Of a stretch of DNA of 27,421 nucleotides, positions 15,551 to 22,484 are shown piece after piece. The stretch is from JAAUTS01 sp038250235 (GTDB lineage Bacteria > Verrucomicrobiota > Verrucomicrobiia > Methylacidiphilales > JAAUTS01): NCBI GenBank assembly GCA_038250235.1, contig JBBSCO010000039.1, positions 1 to 27,421 on the forward strand, given 5' to 3'. The notes under the pieces were generated by a model that searched no databases, was not told the DNA's origin, and saw only the letters and a list, made by a program, of their open reading frames with translations. Both the position numbers and the translations under genes were made by a program. How positions within the stretch are numbered: position 1 is the stretch's first letter; every line of letters begins with the position of its first letter.

Positions 15551-15910
15551 ATGTTCCAGATCATCTTCACACCAGTCAGCTCCGCCGAAATGAGCGCGCT
15601 TCCTAAACTACTTCAATTGGAGATTTTGGATGAGTTCCAGGCTTTTTCCCCCGACTACGTGGAAAACAACCCCGACAAATTCGGGAAGATCACTCAGAAT
15701 GACCGGACTCTTTATCGCTTCCGGGCCACGGATTACCGCCTTTACTTCGAAAAGACCGAGGAGGGTTTGTTAGTACACCGTGTCCTGAACAAAAATTCCC
15801 TGAAGGACTTTTTTTACCGTTCCCAGCTTCCCTTGGCTGAAGATGAAGAACTTCAAAAAAACCCCAACTTCTGGGCCATGATCGACTCCTCCCGCACGGA
15901 CAAAAAGTAG
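15551..15910 (+). CDS. RelE-fold protein, stand-alone (toxin-like)
   Basis: A 119-residue protein with the RelE/ParE pattern: an N-terminal strand (MFQIIFTPVSSA), a helix with LPKLLQLEILDEFQ, then the strands LYRFRATDYRLYFEK (Arg56, Arg58, Arg63) and GLLVHRVLNKNSLKDFF, comparable to the YRxRxGDYRxxY...R core of RelE mRNA interferases. The C terminus adds about 25 charged residues. No antitoxin gene lies on either side: nagZ is divergent and a VWA gene follows after 60 bp. Similar stand-alone proteins are, from memory, annotated as 'cytotoxic translational repressor' in related genomes. It may be a domesticated RNase-like protein rather than a toxin; activity is unknown. Confidence 0.72.
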   Translation: MFQIIFTPVSSAEMSALPKLLQLEILDEFQAFSPDYVENNPDKFGKITQNDRTLYRFRATDYRLYFEKTEEGLLVHRVLNKNSLKDFFYRSQLPLAEDEELQKNPNFWAMIDSSRTDKK

Positions 15911-15970
15911 TCTGCGGACACGGTATCTTTCGGTTTGTACTAAAGCCCGTCTGCAGCTAAGCTACAGCCA

Positions 15971-16861
15971 GTGAAGAACCCCACCTTTTGGAAAATCCTC
16001 GGCATCTCCCTGGGCGTCCATATCCTGGTGATTCTGACCTTTCGCGGTGTGGTGATTCATTCCAAGCCCGCCCCCTCCTTTCCTCATACCCGTTTCGTCA
16101 TGTTCGAAGTCCCCGGTGACGTGATCATTCCCGGACAGGCGCCCTTGGTGGAACGACATTACCGGGTTCCCACACAGTCGGTCAATCTGTCTCCAGAATC
16201 GGAAAACGCCGCCCCAGCTGAGCTGGAACTTCGCGATAACAACGACACCTTAGGCTCTCCAGAGTCGCTCTTCGCGCATTATCTAAAAATCGGAAAAGGG
16301 GGCATGAACTTTTTTGGATTAAGGCCGGAAGAAAAAAACAGGACTGTCTTCCTGATCGATATCTCCGGCAGTATGCTCCAGCATAGCGGAACCTCCACCC
16401 GGCTCACCCAGGCCTATGATGAACTCAAACGGGCCCTGGCCTGCCTGCGTCCGGATCAATCCTTCAACATCATACTCTTTGCTGAACGGGTCAGTGCTTT
16501 TTCCCCGCAGCCGCTCAAAGCAACTCGTGATAATATACTGAGAGCCTACCGCTACCTTGATAGTGATGTGGATTGTGGCGGCAGCACCAATCTGCAGGGT
16601 GGTATCCGCCTCGCAGTTGCCATGAAACCGGATTCACTGGTGTTGTTGACTGACGGAATACCCACATCCTCCGAGCCGCAGGCTCTGTTGACAGAAACCA
16701 GATTCCTCCGCGAGAAAACGGACAGGCAAATCCGTATCCATTCCATCGGTTTTTATCTCAAGGCAGGATCGGTTGAAGAGTCTTTCCTCATGAAGCTGGC
16801 CGAGGAGAACAATGGAACCTATTTGCGCTGGAATCCCCAGATAGATCTGAGTAGAAGATAA
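15971..16861 (+). CDS. membrane-anchored von Willebrand factor A domain protein
   Basis: A 296-residue protein starting with GTG. Residues 7-29 form one membrane helix (ILGISLGVHILVILTF) with the Leu-Gly-x-His-Ile pattern seen at the N terminus of TonB-like proteins; the rest should lie in the periplasm. A Pro-rich linker (about 32-100) leads to a VWA domain at about 122-290 with an intact MIDAS metal site: Asp130-x-Ser132-x-Ser134 (DISGSM), Thr206 (GGSTN) and Asp228 (LLTDG). VWA domains bind partner proteins through a divalent metal. No AAA+ ATPase or other usual partner is next to it, so the role is open. It converges on the cNMP-binding gene. Confidence 0.85.
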   Translation: MKNPTFWKILGISLGVHILVILTFRGVVIHSKPAPSFPHTRFVMFEVPGDVIIPGQAPLVERHYRVPTQSVNLSPESENAAPAELELRDNNDTLGSPESLFAHYLKIGKGGMNFFGLRPEEKNRTVFLIDISGSMLQHSGTSTRLTQAYDELKRALACLRPDQSFNIILFAERVSAFSPQPLKATRDNILRAYRYLDSDVDCGGSTNLQGGIRLAVAMKPDSLVLLTDGIPTSSEPQALLTETRFLREKTDRQIRIHSIGFYLKAGSVEESFLMKLAEENNGTYLRWNPQIDLSRR

Positions 16862-16872
16862 AATTTTTGCAC

Positions 16873-17364
16873 CTACTGCGGGGGAACAGCCTCCGGACTC
16901 CAGAGATGGCCCTGCATGAGTTCTTTGCGCAGAATGAACTCCTGATTGATGACCCGAAGCCTGCGCGCCAAATCACGGGCCATGTTCAGAACAAGAATGG
17001 CATATTGCTCGGGCCATTTCTGATAAAGATGATAGAGGTCCGTGTTCAACAAGACATCAATCGAACAGTCGTCGAGGGCACGGATGGAGGCGGAACGGGG
17101 GTGATTGTCCAGAATGCTCATCTCCCCGAAAAAATCAGGGGCATTCAGCTCGGCCAGGATGACCTCATCCCCGAAGCCGAGTCGGTGCACCACCTCCACC
17201 CTTCCCCAGGCCATGATGTAGAGGGAATGGCCTTCATCGCCTTCCTGAAAAACGATATCTCCGCGATGCAGTTCTATGGGCTTGGCCAAAGTGCAAAGAA
17301 ATTCCAGAGCCGCAGGCTCAAGCCCGGCGAAAAGAGGGATCTGCTGGAATGTTTCGAGCTGAAT
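16873..17364 (-). CDS. stand-alone cyclic-nucleotide-binding domain protein, start codon unclear
   Basis: A single CRP-type cNMP-binding domain without a DNA-binding or enzyme domain. Seen: the beta-barrel (LHRGDIVFQEGDEGHSLYIM, GRVEVVHR) and the phosphate-binding cassette FFGEMSILDNHPRSASIRA with its Glu and Arg, which contact cAMP in CRP. The C-terminal helix (MARDLARRLRVINQEF) matches the usual B/C helices. The first ordinary start is TTG at 17289, but the frame upstream still encodes the conserved head FQQIPLFAGLEPAALEFL, back to an in-frame TAG at 17377-17379 with no ATG, GTG or TTG between. I give the ATT at 17364 as a provisional start; a nonsense mutation or a sequence error is possible. 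It may sense cAMP made by the cyclase-kinase fusion; this is inference. Confidence 0.75.
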   Translation of the reverse strand: MQLETFQQIPLFAGLEPAALEFLCTLAKPIELHRGDIVFQEGDEGHSLYIMAWGRVEVVHRLGFGDEVILAELNAPDFFGEMSILDNHPRSASIRALDDCSIDVLLNTDLYHLYQKWPEQYAILVLNMARDLARRLRVINQEFILRKELMQGHLWSPEAVPPQ

Positions 17365-17443
17365 CGTGAAAGCAGTCTAAGGCAAAAAACTTCCTGACAA
17401 AAGACTAAAAATATAGTCATTCACACCAGAACCGTGGGCTGGC

Positions 17444-17839
17444 TCAGGTATGAGCGGGAAACAATTGTTTCCTTACCAGATCGGCCAGATCCCTGGGACG
17501 GAAAGGCTTCTGTAAAAGGCTGTAGTCCGGATGCCGGGACAACTGTTGGTCCAGCATGTCCAGGCTGTAGCCGGTAATACAAATAACCTGAAGCTCCGGT
17601 TTCTTGTCGCGTAGTTTTTCCGCCAGCTCAAACCCGTTCAACCCGTCCATCATCAGGTCGGTGACCAGGACATCGATCTTTCCTTCACGCTCATCCCAAA
17701 GGGTCAGAGCTTCCTCGGAAGATTCCGCTGCGATGACATTCAAACCCGATTGGGTCAGCACTTTGCCCAACAAAAGGCGAAGGGACTCCTCATCTTCAAC
17801 AAGCATGACGTTGATTTTTTGCGGGATCTTGGGCTGCAT
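17444..17839 (-). CDS. single-domain response regulator (CheY-like receiver)
   Basis: A 131-residue receiver domain with nothing attached. Acidic pair Glu15/Asp16 (VEDEES), phosphoacceptor Asp61 (LVTDLMMDGLNGFE), Thr89 (ICITGYS) and Lys111 (LLQKPFRP) are all in place, so phosphorylation should work. The ATG at 17839 begins just before the first strand; the frame extends to a TTG at 17923 that would overlap the HAD gene. It follows the HAD phosphatase on the same strand by 67 bp and precedes the cNMP-binding gene by 79 bp. No histidine kinase is in the window, so its partner and output are unknown. Confidence 0.88.
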   Translation of the reverse strand: MQPKIPQKINVMLVEDEESLRLLLGKVLTQSGLNVIAAESSEEALTLWDEREGKIDVLVTDLMMDGLNGFELAEKLRDKKPELQVICITGYSLDMLDQQLSRHPDYSLLQKPFRPRDLADLVRKQLFPAHT

Positions 17840-17906
17840 GGTCGGGGGGAACACTATCCTATAACTTTGGAAAGCTTCAGGCCTTTGTCCAGCACAGGTT
17901 TGCCTG

Positions 17907-18599
17907 TCACCGGATTGTTTCAATCAACCGAAAAAACTCTTCCGGGTGTCTGAAATCGTCAAACAGAGCATCCGGTGTGTGGGCCTCCAACTCGTCTTTG
18001 GGATAGCCTCCCGTCGCCACCGCAATAGCCTTGGCCCCGATCACTCGTGCACAGGCAATATCATGCGGGGTATCGCCGATGACAAAGACCCGTTCTGGGG
18101 GAATATGCAGCCCTTTTTTCTCGACCGCCCGTCTCAAGGCGACAGGCCCCAGATCATTGCGGTTAGCCGAATCGTCCGCGAAGGCTCCGAATTCAAAAAA
18201 ATGCCAAACTTTGTAATGTTCCAGCTTCAGTTTGGCCCCGCGCTCCAGGTTCCCCGTGAGGAGAGCATTGACCAGATGCTTCTTGTGCCTGCCCAGTTCG
18301 AGAATATCGAGGATGCCCGGGTGAACCACCCCTTCCCTCCTGGGCAGTTCTTGTTCCAGACAGACCAGGTAGGTTTCCATGAAGTCATGCAGATTCTGCG
18401 GGCTGCGTTCGACCCCGTGTAGTTCCAACAACATTTCACCGATGCGGCGATCCGTGCGTCCCCTGTAATCCACGTGTTCAATGGAGCCCTTGATTCCAAA
18501 GCACCGGTCCAGAGCACTATCAAGAGCGAACTCTCCCGCCCTTCCCGTTGAAACCAATGTGCCGTCGATATCCCAGAGCAACAATTTTTGATCAGACAT
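17907..18599 (-). CDS. HAD superfamily hydrolase, phosphoglycolate-phosphatase-like
   Basis: A 230-residue cytosolic phosphatase of HAD subfamily I with a helical cap. Motif I is WDIDGTLV (Asp10, Asp12), motif II LLTGNLERG, and motif IV GDTPHDIACA. The cap between residues about 18 and 85 has the four-helix look of Gph-type enzymes. The substrate is not certain: phosphoglycolate phosphatase, pyrophosphatase PpaX or a nucleotidase all share this pattern. The ATG at 18599 is preferred because GAGGG lies just upstream and motif I follows at once; the frame stays open to 18692. Divergent from the ABC ATPase gene and upstream of the receiver gene. Confidence 0.88.
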   Translation of the reverse strand: MSDQKLLLWDIDGTLVSTGRAGEFALDSALDRCFGIKGSIEHVDYRGRTDRRIGEMLLELHGVERSPQNLHDFMETYLVCLEQELPRREGVVHPGILDILELGRHKKHLVNALLTGNLERGAKLKLEHYKVWHFFEFGAFADDSANRNDLGPVALRRAVEKKGLHIPPERVFVIGDTPHDIACARVIGAKAIAVATGGYPKDELEAHTPDALFDDFRHPEEFFRLIETIR

Positions 18600-18756
18600 T
18601 CCCTCATTATGCCAAAAAACGCCACCTTGTGTCACGCGCTGAACTTGGAAGGCCTCATTCGCATTGACCGCGATACAAGTCTTCGCTACCAAAGGACTTC
18701 CGTTTTTATTTTTAAGACGGGATGACGCACGGCAGACCGCCCATCCGCCGCGCTTT

Positions 18757-18762
18757 TATGAT
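18757..18762 (+). promoter_or_regulatory. weak -10-like box upstream of the ABC ATPase gene
   Basis: TATGAT matches TATAAT at 5 of 6, 35 bp before the ATG at 18798, but at 17-18 bp upstream there is only a poor -35 (CAGACC at 18733-18738). AAGGA at 18784-18788 is a likely ribosome-binding site with 9-nt spacing. Confidence 0.25.
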
Positions 18763-18797
18763 GGGCAACCAACAACCTGATCAAAGGAACAAAAACC

Positions 18798-19949
18798 ATG
18801 GCCAAAGTCATCGTCGAACACGTGTATAAAATTTATGAAGGGGAAAAGGAAGGCCCGGACAAAGTGGCGGTCGATGATGCCCATTTCGAAATCGAAGACA
18901 GGGAGTTCATGGTTCTGGTCGGCCCCTCCGGTTGCGGAAAAACCACCACCTTGCGTATGATCGCCGGATTGGAAGAAATCACCAAGGGCAAGATCTACAT
19001 CGACGGCAAAGTGGTCAACGATGTCCCCCCCAAAGACCGTGACATCGCGATGGTTTTCCAGAACTATGCCCTCTATCCCCACATGTCGGTCTATAAGAAC
19101 ATGGCCTTTGGACTCCAGCTCCGCAAGCTGCCCCAGTCGGAGATCGACAAGCGCGTCATGAACGCCGCCAAAATCCTGGGACTGACTCATCCTGACAATC
19201 TTCTGGAACGTAAACCCAAGGCTCTTTCCGGTGGACAACGGCAGCGTGTGGCCCTCGGCCGTGCCATCGTGCGCCAGCCCAAGGCCTTTTTGTTCGATGA
19301 ACCCCTCTCCAACCTGGATGCCAAAATGCGCGTGGAAATGCGCACGGAAATTTCCAAGCTCCATCTCCGTCTCAACAGCACCATGATCTATGTCACCCAT
19401 GACCAGATCGAGGCCATGACCATGGCGGACCGCATCGTGGTGATGAAGAACGGAATCATCCAACAACTGGCCGAGCCCCTGACCATCTATCACCAACCCG
19501 CCAACCTCTTTGTGGCCGGCTTCATCGGCAGTCCTCCGATGAATTTTTTCAACGGCATTATTGTCCGTAAAAACAATTCCATCGTCTTTGAGGAACGTAG
19601 CCTGGATGACAAGCCCGGCCTGGTTTCCCTGACTCTGGACGATGAACATGCCCGCAAACTCAGCCCCTACGAAAACAAGAAGGTGGTTCTGGGAGTTCGT
19701 CCGGAAAACCTGGAAGACAAACTTTATGCCTCCGATCCCGATCCGGGTGCCACCTTTGAGGCGACCCTGGAGGTTCTCGAACCGATGGGAGCGGAAACCT
19801 ATCTCTATCTCAACACCGGTCATCACAGCATCATTGCCCGTTCCCAACAGATGCAGGCCAAGAACGAGGTTGGACACAAAATTGCTTTGGTGGCTGACAT
19901 GAAGAAGGTTCGCTTCTTTGATGCTGCAACGGAAAAGCTGATTGCCTGA
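18798..19949 (+). CDS. ABC transporter ATP-binding protein, UgpC/MalK/MsmK type
   Basis: A 383-residue ATPase of the carbohydrate-uptake-1 family. Walker A GPSGCGKTT at 42-50, Q-loop FQNYALYPHMSV near 87-98, signature LSGGQRQR at 143-150, Walker B FLFDEPLSNLD with Asp167/Glu168, and switch His in YVTHDQ. After about residue 240 comes the C-terminal OB-type (TOBE/MalK regulatory) domain (GVRPENLED, EATLEVLEPMGAE), which fits length and class. A short insertion (GEKEGPD, about 15-21) enlarges the first beta region. No permease or binding protein is adjacent, so it is probably a shared ATPase serving several sugar or glycerol-phosphate importers encoded elsewhere, as MsmK does; that is inference. 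Confidence 0.94.
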   Translation: MAKVIVEHVYKIYEGEKEGPDKVAVDDAHFEIEDREFMVLVGPSGCGKTTTLRMIAGLEEITKGKIYIDGKVVNDVPPKDRDIAMVFQNYALYPHMSVYKNMAFGLQLRKLPQSEIDKRVMNAAKILGLTHPDNLLERKPKALSGGQRQRVALGRAIVRQPKAFLFDEPLSNLDAKMRVEMRTEISKLHLRLNSTMIYVTHDQIEAMTMADRIVVMKNGIIQQLAEPLTIYHQPANLFVAGFIGSPPMNFFNGIIVRKNNSIVFEERSLDDKPGLVSLTLDDEHARKLSPYENKKVVLGVRPENLEDKLYASDPDPGATFEATLEVLEPMGAETYLYLNTGHHSIIARSQQMQAKNEVGHKIALVADMKKVRFFDAATEKLIA

Positions 19950-19978
19950 GTGGTTTGGATTAATCTGGATGTTGCCGG

Positions 19979-20125
19979 ATTCTATGGGCCTCTGAAAGAT
20001 TTCAAAGAATCCACGTGAAGTCGCTTCCCATGCATCAACGTGATTTCTTCGACCACACGCTCGATGCCCGGTGTATGGCTGAAAATTTGCATCTTGTCAG
20101 CGCAGACCATCGCTTGGATGCTTAA
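19979..20125 (+). pseudogene. C-terminal relic of a VapC-like PIN-domain toxin
   Basis: In the gap between the ABC ATPase and lpxK, one frame from 19979 to the TAA at 20123-20125 reads RFQRIHVKSLPMHQRDFFD and continues HTLDARCMAENLHLVSADHRLDA. This matches the C-terminal half of VapC-type PIN ribonucleases, where the usual motif is LP-x-H-x-R-D-P-F-D-R, then an ALAE helix, and LVTAD-R-x-DA. The Asp of the D-F-F-D motif and the Asp of SAD, two of the four metal ligands, are kept. The N-terminal half with the first acidic residues is absent: upstream in frame there is a TAA at 19961 and then the ATPase gene. A 31-residue peptide could start at the ATG at 20030, but the domain cannot be functional. 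Confidence 0.6.
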
Positions 20126-20155
20126 GGTATTCACCGTTACTGGTAAGCAAAATCC

Positions 20156-21367
20156 ATGGCCAGCAAAACCCTTGAACAACTCGAACAGTTTGCCATCGAC
20201 GTCATTCTCGAGAGGCGTTACGGCAACCGCGCCACCCTGTTGCGGGCCTTTCTGTTTCTCCTATCCCTGCTTTATACCCGCATCATGCGCCTTCGATGGT
20301 GGCTCTACCAAAAACGCATCCTGCGCTGGCACCCGGTGGGCAGCCTGGTCATCAGTGTCGGCAACCTGACTGTAGGGGGCACGGGCAAGACGCCCATCGT
20401 GGAAAAATTCGCCAAAACCCTGACCAAACACGGGCGCAAAGTCGCCGTCCTCAGCCGCGGTTACAAAAGTGTGCCCAAACCTCTCAGCCAACGCCTGATC
20501 GACCGTTACATCCGTGGCCGCGGCGAAGAACCGCCCCGGGTGGTTTCCAACGGACGCTCTCTGCTTCTGGACTCGGAACGGGCGGGGGACGAACCCTACA
20601 TGCTGGCGTCCAATCTGCAGAATGTCGTGGTTCTTGTGGACAAAAACCGGGTGAAAAGCGCCACTTACGCCATCGAAAAATTCAACTGCGACACGATGCT
20701 GCTGGATGATGGTTACCAATACCTGCCACTGAAAGAACGCATTAACATCACCCTGGTGGACAGGCACACACCTTTCGGGAATGAATACCTTCTGCCCAGA
20801 GGAACGCTCCGCGAGCCGCACAATCACCTCAACCGCGCGGATGTGATCTTTATCACCAAGTGTGATGGCTCGGATATCTCCCTGCTGAAACAACGCATCC
20901 GCTTTTATAACAAACACGCGGAAATTTTTGAATGCGCCCATTATCCCCTTTATCTTCAGGATCTCTACACCGGCGAACAGAAGCCGCTGAAATATCTGCA
21001 GGATCGCGAGATCGGGGCCATTGCGGGCATTGCCGTTCCGGAAAGTTTTGAAGCCGGGCTCAAACAGCTGGGGGGGCAGATTATCTACAGTCGTCACTAC
21101 GCGGATCACCACCGCTTCAGCCAGCAGGAAGTGTTGAATGCCATCAACCGCACCCGTGCCCGCGGCGGTCATGCGCTCTTGACCACGGAAAAAGACGCGG
21201 TCCGCTTCCCCCGGGTGGATCGGCGGGACCTTCCGGTTTATTTCCTGCGGGTGGAAATCCGGCTGATCAACACCACGGAAAGTTTCGAGAACGCCATCCT
21301 CCGCATCTGCCGGATGAAAGGTCATGAGCCGGTCAACATTGACGAGCTCGTCTGCGCCACAACGTGA
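20156..21367 (+). CDS. lpxK: tetraacyldisaccharide 4'-kinase
   Basis: A 403-residue inner-membrane kinase that adds the 4'-phosphate to lipid IVA precursor in the Raetz pathway (EC 2.7.1.130). The N terminus has a hydrophobic helix (about 29-45) and the Walker A loop GNLTVGGTGKTP at 69-80. Other hallmarks: LSRGYKS, RAGDEPYMLAS, the DDGYQY motif at 184-189 (catalytic Asp region; DDGxQH in E. coli), and LLPRGTLREP. It is longer than the E. coli protein (328) mainly through an extended N terminus and a longer segment after RGYKS. Other lpx genes are not nearby. It shows that the organism has lipid A and hence an outer membrane. Confidence 0.96.
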   Translation: MASKTLEQLEQFAIDVILERRYGNRATLLRAFLFLLSLLYTRIMRLRWWLYQKRILRWHPVGSLVISVGNLTVGGTGKTPIVEKFAKTLTKHGRKVAVLSRGYKSVPKPLSQRLIDRYIRGRGEEPPRVVSNGRSLLLDSERAGDEPYMLASNLQNVVVLVDKNRVKSATYAIEKFNCDTMLLDDGYQYLPLKERINITLVDRHTPFGNEYLLPRGTLREPHNHLNRADVIFITKCDGSDISLLKQRIRFYNKHAEIFECAHYPLYLQDLYTGEQKPLKYLQDREIGAIAGIAVPESFEAGLKQLGGQIIYSRHYADHHRFSQQEVLNAINRTRARGGHALLTTEKDAVRFPRVDRRDLPVYFLRVEIRLINTTESFENAILRICRMKGHEPVNIDELVCATT

Positions 21368-21439
21368 AGTGTCGCAGCCCGTCCTACAATCCAGGAAATT
21401 ATCCTAGACAAAAGCTAACACCAGCTTCGTCATATACTG

Positions 21440-21955
21440 ATGCGGGAGCGACTTCCTTTGGACCGGCTTTATGACGAGCACGCAAATGCCTTATTCGGCT
21501 TTCTGTTGAACCTGACCCGCAACGAAGCGGACTCGCGCGATCTGATCCAGGAACTTTTCCTTAAAATCGCCCGCAAACCGGGCCTTCTCGACCATGCGGA
21601 GAATCCCAAAGCCTTCCTGCTGCGTTCGGCCTACCATCTTTTTGTTGACCTGATCAGGCATCGGCAGTCGCGGGACAAGATGGAAGAGGCCGTGGCTTTG
21701 GAAACCCCTCTTTTTTTCGAAAATCCCAAAACCGGAAACGACCTGGAATGGAGTGCGGGGGTCAGCCGGGCTTTGGAAGAGCTGCCTGAAGATCAACGTG
21801 CCGTGTTTCATTTGAGAGTCTGGGAGGGATGTACCTTTGCTGAAATCAGCCTGATCCTGAGCATACTGGGCAACACTGCAGCCAGCAGGTATCGTTATGC
21901 TTTAGACAAAATGGAGACCCTGTTGCGTCCTGTTTACAAGGAACTTTATGAGTGA
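21440..21955 (+). CDS. ECF-family RNA polymerase sigma factor
   Basis: A 171-residue sigma70-family protein with only regions 2 and 4. Region 2: LYDEHANALFGFLLNL, SRDLIQELFLKIA and NPKAFLLRSAYHLFVDLIRH (about 10-75), including the DxxQExF-like core (here DLIQELF). Region 4: ALEELPEDQRAVFHLRVWEG and TFAEISLILSILGNTAASRYRYALDKM (about 112-160), a helix-turn-helix that binds the -35 box. The gene begins 72 bp after lpxK. Its 3' end overlaps the next gene by 8 nt, the usual arrangement of an ECF sigma factor with its anti-sigma factor. The signal sensed is unknown; no self-promoter with the typical GGAAC/CGTC pair at correct spacing was found. Confidence 0.92.
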   Translation: MRERLPLDRLYDEHANALFGFLLNLTRNEADSRDLIQELFLKIARKPGLLDHAENPKAFLLRSAYHLFVDLIRHRQSRDKMEEAVALETPLFFENPKTGNDLEWSAGVSRALEELPEDQRAVFHLRVWEGCTFAEISLILSILGNTAASRYRYALDKMETLLRPVYKELYE

Positions 21956-22328
21956 TCTGGAAAAACAACTAAAGAAACTGAGGCCGAAGGCGGTGCCGTC
22001 GGATCTGCGTCGTGTTGTTTTTGCAGGTTGCGAAGAAGGAACGGAAGTTCACAGTCTTCGGTTTTCGGGTTTCAGTTTTTTAAGAGCCCTATATCCGGGT
22101 CATACGTTCTGCGGTAGTCTCGCTTGTATCTGGCTGATCATTCTTGCCTTGCATTTGGACACACCGAAAAGCATCGCTCCCTCCGGGCCGCCGATATCCT
22201 GGGCAGAATGGCAAGAGGCCAAGCTCGAGAGGGATTACCTTTTGGCCCAATTGGAAACGCCCCGATTCGAAGTGGGTTTGGACAAGGGAAATTTCTCAAT
22301 TCCAAGGGAGGATCTCAAAACGAATTAA
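21948..22328 (+). CDS. probable anti-sigma factor, one membrane helix
   Basis: A 126-residue protein: a charged cytosolic N terminus (MSDLEKQLKKLRPKAVPSDL, about 1-45), one hydrophobic helix (CGSLACIWLIILALHL, about 52-70), and a short outer part rich in Trp, Glu and Pro. The N-terminal 'L-x-x-L-R-P-x-x-x-P-x-x-L-R' pattern and the 8-nt overlap with the sigma gene fit an anti-sigma factor of membrane type. The zinc-binding H-x3-C-x2-C motif of ZAS anti-sigma factors is not present, so it would be a divergent class. The function is inferred from position and topology only. Confidence 0.65.
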   Translation: MSDLEKQLKKLRPKAVPSDLRRVVFAGCEEGTEVHSLRFSGFSFLRALYPGHTFCGSLACIWLIILALHLDTPKSIAPSGPPISWAEWQEAKLERDYLLAQLETPRFEVGLDKGNFSIPREDLKTN

Positions 22329-22430
22329 TGCGCAAGTCAGAGGCTTGTTATTGACCGGGGCGCGGACGGCGCTTGGGTTAGGCCGACTTATCTGGACATT
22401 CAAACAACACAATAGAAGCACCCGGGTCAG

Positions 22431-22469
22431 CGCCTCCGCCGACGCCAAGGCTATGGCGGGACAGGGCTG
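22431..22469. repeat. possible dispersed palindromic element
   Basis: CGCCA (22443-22447) and TGGCG (22454-22458), with a competing CCGCC (22436-22440)/GGCGG (22455-22459) pair, form a short GC-rich palindrome. The words CCGCCGACGCC and TATGGCGGGACAGG look like a repeat common in intergenic DNA of several environmental bacteria (from memory). It sits in the 156-bp gap between the second and third genes of the ECF cluster. Confidence 0.35.
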
Positions 22470-22484
22470 GATATAGGAATATTT

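Noticed and set aside
17399..17418. GACTA/TAGTC hairpin followed by TTTT on the minus strand, as a terminator for the receiver gene
   Set aside because: The stem is only 5 bp and AT-rich; too weak to call.
18756..19877. 373-codon minus-strand frame antisense to the ABC ATPase
   Set aside because: Shadow frame of a well-supported gene; no family motif in it.
19982..20179. 65-codon minus-strand frame in the gap before lpxK
   Set aside because: It is the antisense shadow of the PIN-like remnant, which is the better explanation of the stretch.
20261..21325. 354-codon minus-strand frame antisense to lpxK
   Set aside because: Same shadow pattern; LpxK motifs on the plus strand are decisive.
21394..21431. 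Possible ECF autoregulatory promoter (GGAAAT ... CGTC) before the sigma gene
   Set aside because: The spacing between the two elements is about 30 bp, far above the usual 16 or so, and CGTC is too close to the start codon.
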